This document shows, piece after piece, positions 28,871-42,082 of a stretch of 64,000 nt of DNA. The stretch lies in the NCBI RefSeq assembly GCF_000613245.1, contig NZ_HG964936.1:1640106-1704105 (forward strand). The letters run 5' to 3'. The stretch is from Mycobacterium asiaticum DSM 44297. GTDB lineage: Bacteria; Actinomycetota; Actinomycetes; Mycobacteriales; Mycobacteriaceae. The notes below the pieces were generated by a model, which saw nothing but the letters and a program-made list of their open reading frames with translations, had not been told where the DNA came from and did not search any database. Position numbers and translations under genes: made by a program. Within the stretch, counting starts at the first letter, position 1. Each line of letters begins with the position of its first letter.

Positions 28871-29922
28871 GGCTGGGGGATCAGCTCGAGTTCCGCAGCG
28901 GACGAAGCGCACCGGAGCGAAACACGCACGGGCCGTTCGCCGTATACGGTTCCAATGGCGTGATCGGCTACACAACACAACACAACACCGCCGGCCCGGT
29001 GATCGTGATCGGGCGGGTCGGAACGTATTGCGGCACGGTGCGTTACTGCCCCTCCGACGCCTGGGTGACCGACAACGCCTTGGCATGCCGAGCGAAAAAC
29101 CCCCAGGAGAGCCGTTTTTGGTACTACGCGCTGCAGACCTACCAGCTCAACCAGCACCGCACCGGGTCGGGCCAGCCACTGCTCAATCAAGGTATCCTGC
29201 GTGACCTCTCGGTGCCGTCGGTCGCCGCGCCGGATCGTCCGCGCATCGGCGCGCTGCTCGGCGCCCTCGACGACAAGATCGCCGCCAACGAACGGGTGAT
29301 ACGGACCGCCGAGGCCCTGATGGTCGCCGTGGTCGAACCGGTCGAAGAGCGCACATCGCTGTCAGGCCTCGCCGAGCGGTCCACCCTCTTCCTCGAGCCG
29401 CCCGATTTTGCCGAAGACGTCGCCCATTTCAGCTTGCCCGCGTTCGACGACGGCGCGCAGCCGCTGCTCGTCACGGGCGCATCGGTTAAGAGCGGCAAAT
29501 ACCTGCTGAGGCAGCCGTGCGTTCTCGTCGCCAAACTCAATCCCCGCTTCCCACGGGTCTGGAACGTCCCGAGTCTGCCGCCGGAGATGGCGCTGGCCAG
29601 CAGTGAGTTCGTCGTCCTGCAGCCGGCCGGCGTGGACACTTCGGTGCTGTGGGCCGCGCTTCGGCAACCCGATGTGTCGGACATGCTGGCGCAGCGGGTG
29701 GTCGGTACCTCGGGGAGTCACCAACGGGTCCGGACGCGCGACGTGCTGGACGTCGGGGTTCGCGACGTCCGGCGGCTGACTTCCGGACAGGCCCGGGCCA
29801 TCGCGGACCTGGGCGCGCTGTGTCAGGCGCGGCGCATGGAATCGGCGCGGCTGACCGCCTACCGCGACGCGGTGTTGCCGCTGCTGATATCGGGTGAGGT
29901 GACAGTGGCCGACGCCGGTTAA
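28861..29922 (+). CDS. hsdS: Type I restriction-modification specificity subunit HsdS
   Basis: 353 residues, GTG start overlapping hsdM by 10 bp. Two target-recognition domains are separated by a helical spacer: TRD1 about 1-125 ([34 protein letters not shown]), spacer [32 protein letters not shown]2 about 175-300, and the second spacer [41 protein letters not shown] at the C-terminus. The two domains read the halves of a bipartite DNA site. The site cannot be predicted from sequence. Confidence 0.9.
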   Translation: MEVRLGDQLEFRSGRSAPERNTHGPFAVYGSNGVIGYTTQHNTAGPVIVIGRVGTYCGTVRYCPSDAWVTDNALACRAKNPQESRFWYYALQTYQLNQHRTGSGQPLLNQGILRDLSVPSVAAPDRPRIGALLGALDDKIAANERVIRTAEALMVAVVEPVEERTSLSGLAERSTLFLEPPDFAEDVAHFSLPAFDDGAQPLLVTGASVKSGKYLLRQPCVLVAKLNPRFPRVWNVPSLPPEMALASSEFVVLQPAGVDTSVLWAALRQPDVSDMLAQRVVGTSGSHQRVRTRDVLDVGVRDVRRLTSGQARAIADLGALCQARRMESARLTAYRDAVLPLLISGEVTVADAG

Positions 29923-30648
29923 GGTGAGCGCCGTGGCCGAGACCGCGCCGCTACGGGTGCAACTGATCGCCAGAACCGAGTTCTTGGCGCCGCCGGACGT
30001 TCCCTGGTCGACCGACGCCGACGGTGGCTCCGCACTTGTCGAATTCGCCGGCCGCGCCTGCTACCAGAGCTGGTCCAAACCGAATCCACGGACCGCGACC
30101 AACGCCGGCTACATCAAGCACATCATCGACGTCGGGCATTTTTCGTTGCTCGAGCACGCCAGTGTGTCGTTCTACATCACCGGGATCTCCCGGTCCTGCA
30201 CTCATGAGCTGATCCGCCACCGGCATTTCTCCTACTCTCAGCTCTCGCAGCGTTATGTGCCCGAGACCGATTCCCAAGTGGTGCTGCCGCCGGGCATCGA
30301 GGACGACGACGAGCTGCGGGAGATCCTGACCGCCGCCGCCGATGCGAGCCGCGCCACCTACACCGAGCTGCTGGCCAAGCTGGAAGCCAAGTTCGCCGAG
30401 CAACCCAACGCCGTGCTGCGCCGCAAGCAGGCCCGTCAGGCCGCGCGTGCCGTGCTGCCGAATGCCACCGAGACCCGCATCGTTGTGACCGGCAATTACC
30501 GGGCCTGGCGGCACTTCATCGCTATGCGGGCCAGCGAGCACGCCGACATGGAAATACGGCGGCTGGCCATTGCGTGCCTGCGCCAGCTCGCCGACGTCGC
30601 GCCGGCGGTGTTTGCTGACTTCGAGGTGTCGACGCTCGCGGATGGGAG

Positions 30649-31752
<1,104 letters not shown>

Positions 31753-31759
31753 GGCACCG

Positions 31760-33436
31760 GTGAACGAGGAACTCGCCCCACCAGGTCCCCTGACCGCGGG
31801 CGGGTTGCGCGTCACTGCGCTGGGCGGTATCAGCGAAATCGGCCGCAACATGACGGTTTTCGAACATCTGGGCCGGTTGCTGATCATCGACTGCGGCGTG
31901 ATGTTTCCCACCCACGACGAGCCCGGCGTCGATCTGATCTTGCCCGACCTCCGCCACATCGAGGACCGACTCGACGACATCGAGGCGCTGGTGCTCACGC
32001 ACGCCCATGAGGACCACATCGGGGCAATCCCGTTCCTGCTCAAGCTGCGTCCCGACATCCCGGTGGTCGGCTCCAAGTTCACTCTGGCGCTGGTCGCCGC
32101 CAAATGCCGCGAGCACCGCATCAAGCCGGTATTCGTCGAGGTCAAGGAGGGTCAGAGCAGCAGGCACGGGGTGTTCGAGTGCGAGTACTTCGCGGTCAAC
32201 CATTCCATCCCCGACGCGCTGGCCATCGCCGTCTACACCGGGGCGGGCACCGTGCTGCACACCGGCGACATCAAGCTCGACCAACTTCCGCTCGACGGCC
32301 GCCCCACCGATCTGCCGGGCATGTCGCGACTCGGCGATGCTGGCGTGGACCTGTTCCTGTGCGATTCGACCAATGCCGAGCATCCCGGCGTCGGGCCGTC
32401 GGAGAGTGAGATCGGTCCCACGCTGCACCGGCTGATCCGCGGCGCCGACGGGCGGGTCATCGTGGCGTGTTTCGCTTCCAACGTCGACCGCGTGCAGCAG
32501 ATCATCGATGCCGCGGTCGCTTTGGGCCGGCGGGTGGCGTTCGTCGGGCGATCCATGGTGCGCAACATGAGCATTGCCCGCGATCTCGGTTTCCTGCGGG
32601 TGGCCGACTCCGACCTGGTCGACATCGCCGCGGCCGAGATGTTGCCGCCGGATCAGGTGGTGCTGGTGACCACAGGCACGCAGGGTGAGCCGATGGCCGC
32701 CCTGTCCCGTATGTCGCGTGGGGAGCATCGCAGCATCACGCTGACCGCAGGCGATCTCATCGTGTTGTCGTCGTCGCTGATCCCCGGCAACGAGGAAGCC
32801 GTGTACGGGGTCATCGACGCGCTGGCCAAGATCGGGACTCGCGTCGTCACCAACGCTCAAGCGCGGGTACATGTTTCGGGTCACGCCTACGCGGGTGAAT
32901 TACTGTTTCTGTACAACGGGGTACGGCCGCGGCACGTGATGCCGGTGCACGGCACCTGGCGGCACCTGCGGGCCAACGCGAAGCTGGCCGCCAGCACCGG
33001 GGTGCCCGAGGACTCGATCCTGTTGGCGGAGAACGGCGTCAGCGTCGACTTGGTGGGGGGCAAGGCCACCATCGCGGGCGCGGTGCCGGTCGGCAAGATG
33101 TTCGTCGACGGCCTGATCACCGGTGACGTCGGCGACATCACCCTGGGCGAGCGGCTCATCCTGTCTTCGGGTTTCGTCGCCGTCACCGTGGTGGTCAAGC
33201 GGGGCACCGGCAAGGCGGTGGCACCGCCGCACCTGCATTCGCGCGGGTTCTCCGAGGACCCCAAGGCGCTGGAAGCCGTCGTGCCCAAGGTGGAAGCCGA
33301 GCTGGAACAGTTGGCCGCCAACAACGTCACCGACCCGATCCGGATCGCGCAGGGCGTGCGTCGGACCGTCGGCAAATGGGTGGGTGAGACCTACCGGCGC
33401 CAGCCGATGATCGTGCCGACGGTGCTCGAGGTCTAG
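31760..33436 (+). CDS. rnj: Ribonuclease J
   Basis: 558 residues, identical in length to the M. tuberculosis protein when GTG 31760 is used; GGTGAGG lies upstream. Metallo-beta-lactamase/beta-CASP nuclease with endo- and 5'-3' exonuclease activity on rRNA and mRNA. Zinc motif THAHEDHIGA, HTGDIKLDQ, beta-CASP GRSMVRNM, TGTQGEPM and HVSGHA are present. Its stop overlaps that of the convergent methyltransferase by 3 bp. Confidence 0.95.
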   Translation: MNEELAPPGPLTAGGLRVTALGGISEIGRNMTVFEHLGRLLIIDCGVMFPTHDEPGVDLILPDLRHIEDRLDDIEALVLTHAHEDHIGAIPFLLKLRPDIPVVGSKFTLALVAAKCREHRIKPVFVEVKEGQSSRHGVFECEYFAVNHSIPDALAIAVYTGAGTVLHTGDIKLDQLPLDGRPTDLPGMSRLGDAGVDLFLCDSTNAEHPGVGPSESEIGPTLHRLIRGADGRVIVACFASNVDRVQQIIDAAVALGRRVAFVGRSMVRNMSIARDLGFLRVADSDLVDIAAAEMLPPDQVVLVTTGTQGEPMAALSRMSRGEHRSITLTAGDLIVLSSSLIPGNEEAVYGVIDALAKIGTRVVTNAQARVHVSGHAYAGELLFLYNGVRPRHVMPVHGTWRHLRANAKLAASTGVPEDSILLAENGVSVDLVGGKATIAGAVPVGKMFVDGLITGDVGDITLGERLILSSGFVAVTVVVKRGTGKAVAPPHLHSRGFSEDPKALEAVVPKVEAELEQLAANNVTDPIRIAQGVRRTVGKWVGETYRRQPMIVPTVLEV

Positions 33437-34314
33437 GCTTCGCTGATCTTCTCGGCGTACGCCGACCACTCGATCTGGGACGCCTTGAGGTTGCGGCCCG
33501 TCGGCTCGACATAACGCTCGATGAGGTCGTCCGGCCCGACCTGTTCGATTAGCCGCCACCCGTACTCCGCCAGAAAATCCGCCACCTCTTCGGGCTGAAT
33601 ACCGAAGTGCCACAACTGCCGTCGCTTCCGCACCGACCGATACAACGTGCGGGTGCCGTACCGGTTGGTGCCGTCGATGAAGTCGCGGCGAACGTAGCTG
33701 AACACCATGCGACTGCCCGGTGCCGTCGGCCGCAGCCCCTCCAGCGTGGTGCGGACGGCCGCCTCGGTGAGATATTGGGTGACGCCCTCCCAAATAAGGA
33801 AAACCCGGTAGTCGGTGAGGTAGCCGTGTTCGGCCAGCGCGGTCAGCAGGTCGTCCCGCTCGAAGTTCAACGCCACCAAGCGAACCGACAGCGGCAGCTC
33901 GCCGAGCACCCGGCGGACCGTCTTGGCTTTTCGGGCGATGTTGACGGGCAGATCTACTTCGAACACCGGTTTGCGCACCCGTCGATTGAGTTGATATGCG
34001 CGAGTGTCCAATCCGGCGCCGAGGATGACCACGGCGTCGATCTCACCCACCGCTTCGGCGAGCTTGTCGCCGATGAAACGCTTGCGGCAGGCCAGATTCG
34101 CCCACAAGCCGCGGCCGGTGAACTCCGATGCGCCGATGAACGCCCGCCGGATCGCGGGCACCCGCGTGCCGGCCGCCAGCCAGCGCAGTGGCGCCGGGAG
34201 GAAGAGTTCGGCCAGGTCGTCGTCCACCAACCGACGGTCGGGCGGTTCGTGCTGCTCGACGGCCGCCAACAACATCGGGCCGAATGCGGTGCTTGCCGCG
34301 GGGTTTCGCGCCAT
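33433..34314 (-). CDS. SAM-dependent methyltransferase, Ppm1/LCM family (Rv2751-like)
   Basis: 293 residues of the leucine carboxyl methyltransferase-like family that is expanded in mycobacteria. SAM-binding VVILGAGLDTRAYQL, acidic EVDLP, VALNFERDDL and IWEGVTQYLTEAAV are present. Substrate unknown. ATG 34314 is 2 nt after the SDR stop; with the SDR and ABM genes it forms a reverse three-gene operon. Confidence 0.87.
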   Translation of the reverse strand: MARNPAASTAFGPMLLAAVEQHEPPDRRLVDDDLAELFLPAPLRWLAAGTRVPAIRRAFIGASEFTGRGLWANLACRKRFIGDKLAEAVGEIDAVVILGAGLDTRAYQLNRRVRKPVFEVDLPVNIARKAKTVRRVLGELPLSVRLVALNFERDDLLTALAEHGYLTDYRVFLIWEGVTQYLTEAAVRTTLEGLRPTAPGSRMVFSYVRRDFIDGTNRYGTRTLYRSVRKRRQLWHFGIQPEEVADFLAEYGWRLIEQVGPDDLIERYVEPTGRNLKASQIEWSAYAEKISEA

Positions 34315-34316
34315 GA

Positions 34317-35135
34317 TTACCGCTTGTTCACGCAGCCCGCATCGACGGGCAGCGCGACCCCGGTGATGTAGCGGGCTTGTTCGGACACCAGCCACGCCAC
34401 CGCGTTGGCGATGTCGTCGGCCTGCAGGATCTGCACCGGCAACGCGTTGCCGCCACCGGATCCCGCGCCCGAGGCGGCCATGTCGGCCAGCCACTTCATG
34501 GTGAACTCGTTGTTGATCATGGGTGTAGCGACGCCGCTGGGATGGACGGAATTGACCCTAATATCGTGCGGAGCAAGCAGATTGGCGTATACCCGCATCA
34601 ATCCCACCAGCCCGTGCTTGGAAGCGGCGTAGCCGATCGCGCCCGCGTCAGCGCTGCCCATGCCGGCCAACCCCGCCGCCGAACTGATCAACACGATCGA
34701 GCCGCCGTCGCCTTGTTGCTTCAGGGGCGGTATCGCGACCTCGATCGTGTGATAGACGCCGGTGAGGTTGACGTCGATGACGTCGTGCCAGCCGTCGTCA
34801 CCCGATTGCATGGGTGCGATACCGGCATTGGCGACGACGATGTCGAGGCGGCCAAGTTCGTCGATGCCGGCCTGCAGGGCTGCGCCGAGCGCGGCACGGT
34901 CACGGACGTCGGCCTGGCGCGCCACGATCCGAGCCCCGGTTTCCTCGACGAGCTTGACGGTGCCCGCCAACTCCTCCGAGGTGCCCAGCGGATAGGGCAC
35001 GCTGGCGATCTGGTCGCACAGGTCGACCGCGACGATGTCCGCGCCGTCGGTGGCAAGTCGCACCGCATGCGCGCGCCCCTGACCGCGGGCGGCGCCGGTG
35101 ATGAAGGCGACCCGGCCTTCCAGCGGACGGGCCAT
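34317..35135 (-). CDS. Mycofactocin-coupled-type SDR
   Basis: 272 residues. It starts [22 protein letters not shown] and carries the extended loop [20 protein letters not shown], a hallmark of the SDR subfamily that uses a non-exchangeable nicotinamide cofactor linked to mycofactocin. Catalytic SSAAG and YAASK are intact. Alcohol or carbonyl substrate unknown. It shares a base with the preceding ABM gene stop (TGATG). Confidence 0.87.
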   Translation of the reverse strand: MARPLEGRVAFITGAARGQGRAHAVRLATDGADIVAVDLCDQIASVPYPLGTSEELAGTVKLVEETGARIVARQADVRDRAALGAALQAGIDELGRLDIVVANAGIAPMQSGDDGWHDVIDVNLTGVYHTIEVAIPPLKQQGDGGSIVLISSAAGLAGMGSADAGAIGYAASKHGLVGLMRVYANLLAPHDIRVNSVHPSGVATPMINNEFTMKWLADMAASGAGSGGGNALPVQILQADDIANAVAWLVSEQARYITGVALPVDAGCVNKR

Positions 35136-35449
35136 CAGGGCCGGATCTGGCCTTTGTCCGCGTCGCCTGCCGGAACCGGCTGCAGCATCTTGATGTCCGG
35201 GGCTCCGGCCAGGTGCTCACCCGCGGCGGTGAACATCTTGGCGACCGCGGGTGCGGTGCTGTGCGCCTTGAGCGCCTCCTCGTCGGCCCACTGCTCGACG
35301 AAGACGAAGGTCTCGCCGGACTGGTGCAACGAATACAACTGGCATCCCGGCTCGCCGTGCACCTCTTCGACCGCGGTGGTCAGGATGTCGCGGACCGCGT
35401 CTACCGATTCGGGCTTGACGGTCAGTGTGGCGACGACGACGACGGGCAT
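35135..35449 (-). CDS. Antibiotic biosynthesis monooxygenase (ABM) domain protein
   Basis: 104-residue ferredoxin-like ABM domain: [50 protein letters not shown]. Such small dimers act as cofactor-free oxygenases or quinone/aldehyde-handling proteins. It is first in the operon with the SDR and methyltransferase, and matches Rv2749 by position. Confidence 0.85.
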   Translation of the reverse strand: MPVVVVATLTVKPESVDAVRDILTTAVEEVHGEPGCQLYSLHQSGETFVFVEQWADEEALKAHSTAPAVAKMFTAAGEHLAGAPDIKMLQPVPAGDADKGQIRP

Positions 35450-35567
35450 GCTGAGCCTCCTGACGGCAGTGGGATTCGGTTGTCACCCTACTCACAACGG
35501 CGGGGACACGGAGCGGTGAAGGTGCCGTTACCAGTGTGGCGGGTGGTGCAGATGTTGTTTCTGCGAC

Positions 35568-35573
35568 TACGCT
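35568..35573 (+). promoter_or_regulatory. -10 element for leaderless ftsK
   Basis: TACGCT, 7 nt before ATG 35581. Supports this ATG over an in-frame upstream start at 35536. Confidence 0.5.
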
Positions 35574-35580
35574 TGCGGGC

Positions 35581-38133
<2,553 letters not shown>

Positions 38134-38145
38134 TCGCCGAGTAGC

Positions 38146-38205
38146 GCGAGCAGACGCAGAATCGCACTGAAATGCGCCTTTTGATGCGATTCTGTGTCTG
38201 CTCGC
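38146..38205. terminator. Hairpin between convergent ftsK and argA
   Basis: 21-bp inverted repeat with one mismatch (arms 38146-38166 and 38185-38205, core CAGACGCAGAATCGCA) around an 18-nt loop. It lacks a U-run; position between convergent genes suggests bidirectional termination or RNA 3'-end protection. Confidence 0.7.
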
Positions 38206-38233
38206 GGAGGAAGGTGCCCCGGGATTCGCGGGG

Positions 38234-38758
38234 TTAGAGCACCAACAGCATCCGGGAGTTGCCCAGGATGTTCGGCTTGACGTAGCTCAGATCGAGAAAC
38301 TCCGCGACGCCGATGTCGTAGGAGCGGCACATCTCCTCGTAGACCTCGGCGGTCACCGGCGTGCCCTCGATCTCGGTGAACCCGTGTCGGCCGAAGAACT
38401 CCGTCTCGAACGTCAGCACGAACAGCCGCTCGAGTTGCAATTCGCGCGCCACCTCGAGCAGCTTGTTCACGATCGCGTGGCCGATCCCGTGGCCGGTGAA
38501 CGCGGGATCGACCGCCACTGTGCGGATTTCGCCTAGGTCGGACCACAACACGTGCAACGCGCCGCAACCGACCACCTGACCCGGTACCTGCGGCAGTTCA
38601 GCCACCCAGAATTCCTGGACCGCCTCATAGAGCGTCACCAGATTCTTTTCCAGCAGGATTCGTCCGGCGTAGGTGTCGACGAGATGCTTGATAGCGGGAA
38701 CGTCTGATGTGCGCGCTCGCCGAACCACCGGCCGGTAATCCCCAGGACTTTCGGTCAC
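38234..38758 (-). CDS. argA: L-glutamate N-acetyltransferase ArgA (GNAT type)
   Basis: 174 residues, equal to the M. tuberculosis enzyme when GTG 38758 is used; that start also has a leaderless -10. First step of arginine synthesis, making N-acetylglutamate. GNAT features: VRRARTSDVPAIKHLVD, EIRTVAVDPAFTGHGIGHAIV (acetyl-CoA loop) and LTFETEFFGRHGF. Convergent with ftsK, divergent from pgsA3. Confidence 0.93.
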   Translation of the reverse strand: MTESPGDYRPVVRRARTSDVPAIKHLVDTYAGRILLEKNLVTLYEAVQEFWVAELPQVPGQVVGCGALHVLWSDLGEIRTVAVDPAFTGHGIGHAIVNKLLEVARELQLERLFVLTFETEFFGRHGFTEIEGTPVTAEVYEEMCRSYDIGVAEFLDLSYVKPNILGNSRMLLVL

Positions 38759-38764
38759 GTCGCC

Positions 38765-38770
38765 ACAGTA
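38765..38770 (-). promoter_or_regulatory. -10 element for leaderless argA
   Basis: TACTGT on the reverse strand, 6 nt before GTG 38758. With the pgsA3 -10 at 38805 it makes a compact divergent pair of leaderless promoters in 58 bp. Confidence 0.5.
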
Positions 38771-38804
38771 TCGACGTCGAGGTTCGCTTGAGCTGGTCAA
38801 CAGC

Positions 38805-38810
38805 TATTCT
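38805..38810 (+). promoter_or_regulatory. -10 element for leaderless pgsA3
   Basis: TATTCT, 6 nt before GTG 38817. Confidence 0.5.
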
Positions 38811-38816
38811 GTTGCC

Positions 38817-39413
38817 GTGTCGGGGCAGCCTGAAACCGGTGAGATGGCGGGTGCTGTCCGTATTGCGAATCTGGCCAACATTCTCACCCTGCTCCGCCTT
38901 TTGCTGGTCCCCATTTTTCTGTTCGCACTGTTCTATGGCGACGGTCATCACACCACTGCCCGCATCGTGGCGTGGGCGATATTCGCGGTCGCCTGCATCA
39001 CCGATCGGTTCGACGGGCAACTGGCCCGCAACTACGGCATGGCAACCGAATTCGGCGCATTCATCGACCCGATAGCGGACAAGACGCTGATCGGTGCGGC
39101 CCTGATCGGACTGTCCATGCTCGGCGATCTGCCCTGGTGGGTCACCGTCCTGATCATGACCCGTGAACTGGCGATTACCGTGCTCCGGCTGGCGGTGATC
39201 AGGCGCGGCGTCATCCCGGCCAGCTGGGGCGGCAAGCTTAAGACCCTCACCCAGGCGGTCGCGATCGGATTATTCGTGCTGCCGCTGTCCGGCCTGCTGC
39301 ACACCGCCGCTCAGGTCGTGATGGTGCTGGCGATCGTGCTCACGGTCATCACCGGAATCGACTATGTAGCCTCGACGGTCCGCGAGATTCGCCGCGCCAG
39401 ACGGACGGCCTGA
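38817..39413 (+). CDS. pgsA3: CDP-alcohol phosphatidyltransferase (phosphatidylglycerophosphate synthase type)
   Basis: 198-residue membrane enzyme. The CDP-alcohol motif DG-x2-AR-x8-G-x3-D-x3-D is intact ([19 protein letters not shown], then PIAD). Several transmembrane helices. Expected to make phosphatidylglycerophosphate from CDP-diacylglycerol. It precedes the stress operon clgR-pspA-pspM, as in M. tuberculosis. Confidence 0.92.
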   Translation: MSGQPETGEMAGAVRIANLANILTLLRLLLVPIFLFALFYGDGHHTTARIVAWAIFAVACITDRFDGQLARNYGMATEFGAFIDPIADKTLIGAALIGLSMLGDLPWWVTVLIMTRELAITVLRLAVIRRGVIPASWGGKLKTLTQAVAIGLFVLPLSGLLHTAAQVVMVLAIVLTVITGIDYVASTVREIRRARRTA

Positions 39414-39420
39414 CTGCCCG

Positions 39421-39449
39421 GGGAACCATCGCGGCCACTGATGGCGTTG
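39421..39449 (+). promoter_or_regulatory. SigE-like promoter of clgR
   Basis: -35 GGGAACC (39421-39427) and -10 CGTTG (39445-39449), 17 nt apart. This fits the mycobacterial SigE consensus (GGAAC...GTT) and lies about 50 nt before the clgR ATG. Induction of clgR by SigE under envelope stress is established in M. tuberculosis. Confidence 0.75.
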
Positions 39450-39499
39450 ACCTAACGTCTGATGCTTTTTCCAATGATGACCGGATAGAGGAGAGCACG

Positions 39500-39820
39500 A
39501 TGGCGTCATTAGTGCGCGAGGTCGTTGGCGACGTGCTGCGGGGGACCCGGACATCGCAGGGCCGGACACTGCGTGAGGTGTCCGATTCGGCGCGGGTGAG
39601 TCTCGGGTATTTGTCGGAGGTCGAGCGCGGCCGCAAGGAACCCTCGAGCGAGTTGCTCAACGCAATCTGTGACGCACTGCAGGTGCCGCTGTCGCAGGTT
39701 CTGATCGATGCCGGTGAGCGGATGGCCCGCGAGGAGCGCGCCCGCTACACCGTGGGGGCCACCATCGACGCCAGCACCAAGGTCGTCATTCCTCCGGTGG
39801 CCTCCCTGGCGGTTGCGTAA
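39500..39820 (+). CDS. clgR: Transcriptional regulator ClgR
   Basis: 106 residues, Cro/C1-type HTH ([31 protein letters not shown]). It activates clpP and related protease genes and the psp genes under envelope stress. GAGGAG precedes ATG 39500. The C-terminal segment after MAREER is a few residues shorter than in M. tuberculosis, but the terminal [18 protein letters not shown], a Clp-recognised type of end, is kept. Confidence 0.94.
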   Translation: MASLVREVVGDVLRGTRTSQGRTLREVSDSARVSLGYLSEVERGRKEPSSELLNAICDALQVPLSQVLIDAGERMAREERARYTVGATIDASTKVVIPPVASLAVA

Positions 39821-39943
39821 GCTTCGGCGTTTCACTAGATATGCACCATGGGTGGGGCGATCGGGGCTGACCCACTAAATTGAGCTGCAGGGTAGTGTTC
39901 GCGCGCCCATCCTGCACACAAGAAGCGAAGGCGGAGCTAACTG

Positions 39944-40765
39944 ATGGCCAATCCGTTCGTCAAAGCGTGGAAGTACCTCATGGCGCTGTTCAACTCCAAA
40001 ATCGACGAACACGCCGACCCGAAAGTGCAAATCCAGCAGGCCATCGAGGAAGCGCAGCGCACCCACCAGGCGCTCACCCAGCAGGCCGCCCAGGTGATCG
40101 GTAACCAGCGTCAGCTGGAGATGCGCCTGAACCGCCAACTCGCCGACATCGAGAAGCTGCAGGTCAACGTGCGCCAGGCGCTCACGCTGGCCGACCAGGC
40201 CGTCGCCAGCGGCGACGCCGCCAAGGCGACCGAATACAACAACGCCGCCGAGGCGTTCGCGGCTCAGCTGGTCACCGCCGAGCAGAGCGTGGAAGACCTC
40301 AAGAGCCTGCACGACCAGGCGCTGCAGGCAGCTTCGCAGGCCAAGAAGGCCGTCGAACGCAACGCGATGGTGCTGCAGCAAAAGATCGCCGAGCGCACCA
40401 AGCTGCTCAGCCAGCTCGAGCAGGCCAAGATGCAGGAGCAGGTCAGTGCGTCGCTGCGCTCGATGAGCGAGCTCGCCGCCCCTGGCAACACCCCGAGCCT
40501 CGACGAGGTACGCGACAAGATCGAGCGCCGCTACGCCAACGCGATCGGCTCCGCCGAGCTCGCCCAGAGTTCGGTGCAGGGCCGCATGATGGAGGTCGAG
40601 CAGGCCGGCATCCAGATGGCCGGGCATTCGCGGCTGGAGCAAATCCGCGCGTCTATGCGCGGTGACGCCCTGCCCGCCGGCGGTGCCGCCGCACCCGGCG
40701 CAACCCCGGCGACGCCGGCCACCGAACCCGGCGGAGCGGTACCCGAGAAACCGTTCGGTCAGTAG
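39944..40765 (+). CDS. pspA: PspA / 35-kDa antigen, membrane-stress protein
   Basis: 273-residue PspA/IM30 family coiled coil ([21 protein letters not shown] amphipathic start, long heptad region to about 225) with a mycobacterial Ala/Pro-rich tail. It coats and stabilises stressed membranes and binds ClgR. A TAGTGT box about 50 nt upstream may give an internal promoter. Confidence 0.94.
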   Translation: MANPFVKAWKYLMALFNSKIDEHADPKVQIQQAIEEAQRTHQALTQQAAQVIGNQRQLEMRLNRQLADIEKLQVNVRQALTLADQAVASGDAAKATEYNNAAEAFAAQLVTAEQSVEDLKSLHDQALQAASQAKKAVERNAMVLQQKIAERTKLLSQLEQAKMQEQVSASLRSMSELAAPGNTPSLDEVRDKIERRYANAIGSAELAQSSVQGRMMEVEQAGIQMAGHSRLEQIRASMRGDALPAGGAAAPGATPATPATEPGGAVPEKPFGQ

Positions 40766-40777
40766 CAGAGCAACACG

Positions 40778-41602
40778 ATGGCGGTGCGATCCAGTCGGCG
40801 CGGGCCCCTGCGGGCCCTCTGGCAGCGCGGCTTTGACACCGTCGTCGACCTGTCCGGATTCGTCGTCGACAAGATCAACGCCGCCACCGATCCGCGGGCG
40901 CGGCAACTTCGCCGGCGCCGACGCGCGCTGCGCTGGGCCTGGATTTTCACCGTCGGGGTGATCTTCTGGGCCCTGGTGACCGCGATCCTGGCGGCCTGGG
41001 GTTGGTTCACGCTGCTGCTGCAGATCACCGGTGCTGTGGCCGTGGTGATGGTGATCCCCGCGACGCTGCTGTTCTTCCGCTATTACTGGCTCAAGTCCGA
41101 ACCGCTGCCCTCGCAGCGGCCCGCCGTCTCCCGGCGGTTGCCGCCGCCCGGTTCGGCCGCGCGACCGGCGATGTACGCGCTGGGCGCCTCCGAGCGCGGA
41201 TTCTTCTCGCTGCTGGGTGTGATCGAGCGCAGCGCGATCCTGCCGCCCGACGAGATCGGCGAGCTGACCGAGGCGGCCAAGCGGACCTCGGCGGCGATGG
41301 CGGCTACCGCGGCCGAGGTGGTGTCGATGGAACGGGCCGCGCAGAACTCGGAGTCCTCACGCGAATACCTGGTCCCGACCATCAATGCGTATACCGCGCA
41401 GCTGGGCGCCGGAGTTCGTCAGTACAACGAGATGGTCACCGCCGCGGCCCATCTGGTCTCGTCGGTCAATGGCGAGAACGCGGGCGGTGTGACCATGCTC
41501 GCCCAGCAGCGCTACCGCGACGAACTCACCGGCGCGACGGATCGGCTGCTGGGCTGGGCGCAGGCGTTCGACGAACTCGGCGGCCTGCGCCGCGCCCAAT
41601 AG
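40778..41602 (+). CDS. pspM: PspM, membrane partner of PspA (Rv2743c-like)
   Basis: 274 residues with two transmembrane helices (about 50-75 and 80-105) followed by an Ala-rich helical domain. It starts 12 nt after pspA. In M. tuberculosis it recruits PspA to the membrane. The fourth gene of that operon, pspN (Rv2742c), is not found here: the next gene, on the other strand, begins 2 nt downstream. Confidence 0.87.
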   Translation: MAVRSSRRGPLRALWQRGFDTVVDLSGFVVDKINAATDPRARQLRRRRRALRWAWIFTVGVIFWALVTAILAAWGWFTLLLQITGAVAVVMVIPATLLFFRYYWLKSEPLPSQRPAVSRRLPPPGSAARPAMYALGASERGFFSLLGVIERSAILPPDEIGELTEAAKRTSAAMAATAAEVVSMERAAQNSESSREYLVPTINAYTAQLGAGVRQYNEMVTAAAHLVSSVNGENAGGVTMLAQQRYRDELTGATDRLLGWAQAFDELGGLRRAQ

Positions 41603-41604
41603 CT

Positions 41605-42039
41605 CTAGAGCGTCGCGCGCAGGGACGGGATGACCACCCCGACGAGCCCGCGCACCGTCGCCTTGAGGAAGTCGTACGAGTCGAAGTAGTCCCGCCACAG
41701 GATGATTCGCCCGTCCTGGATTTCAAAGACGCCGCATACCCAGAACTGCAGGCGCAGCGGGCCGAAGATCAGCGCGTCGGTGCGCTCGGTGAGCACCGCG
41801 CTGCCGTCGGCGGCCACCCGGTGGAACTTCACCTCGAAGCCGAACTTGCCCTCCATCTTGCGAAAGAGCTTGGCCACCTTGCGTCCGCCGCGGATCCGCG
41901 AGTACCCGTAGTTCTCGTACACCAGGTCGTCGTGCAACGCGGCATCCGCAGCCTCGAAATCCTGGTCTTGCAGGGCATACAGGAAGCCCTCGACCGTGCG
42001 AATGTTGTCATTGGTTGTCGTCTGAGTCAGCTCAGTCAT
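41605..42039 (-). CDS. ephG: Limonene-1,2-epoxide hydrolase family protein
   Basis: 144 residues with the cystatin-like alpha+beta fold. The Asp-Arg-Asp catalytic triad is represented by Arg and Asp in TERTDAL and Asp in LWRDYFD. Its M. tuberculosis counterpart (EphG, Rv2740) hydrolyses cholesterol and fatty-acid epoxides. Convergent with pspM and divergent from a glycosyltransferase. Confidence 0.9.
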   Translation of the reverse strand: MTELTQTTTNDNIRTVEGFLYALQDQDFEAADAALHDDLVYENYGYSRIRGGRKVAKLFRKMEGKFGFEVKFHRVAADGSAVLTERTDALIFGPLRLQFWVCGVFEIQDGRIILWRDYFDSYDFLKATVRGLVGVVIPSLRATL

Positions 42040-42046
42040 GGTTGCC

Positions 42047-42052
42047 AGCGTA
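42047..42052 (-). promoter_or_regulatory. -10 element for leaderless ephG
   Basis: TACGCT on the reverse strand, 7 nt before ATG 42039. Confidence 0.5.
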
Positions 42053-42082
42053 GGCGAGCGCCGCTGTGGCAGGGTAGGGCCG

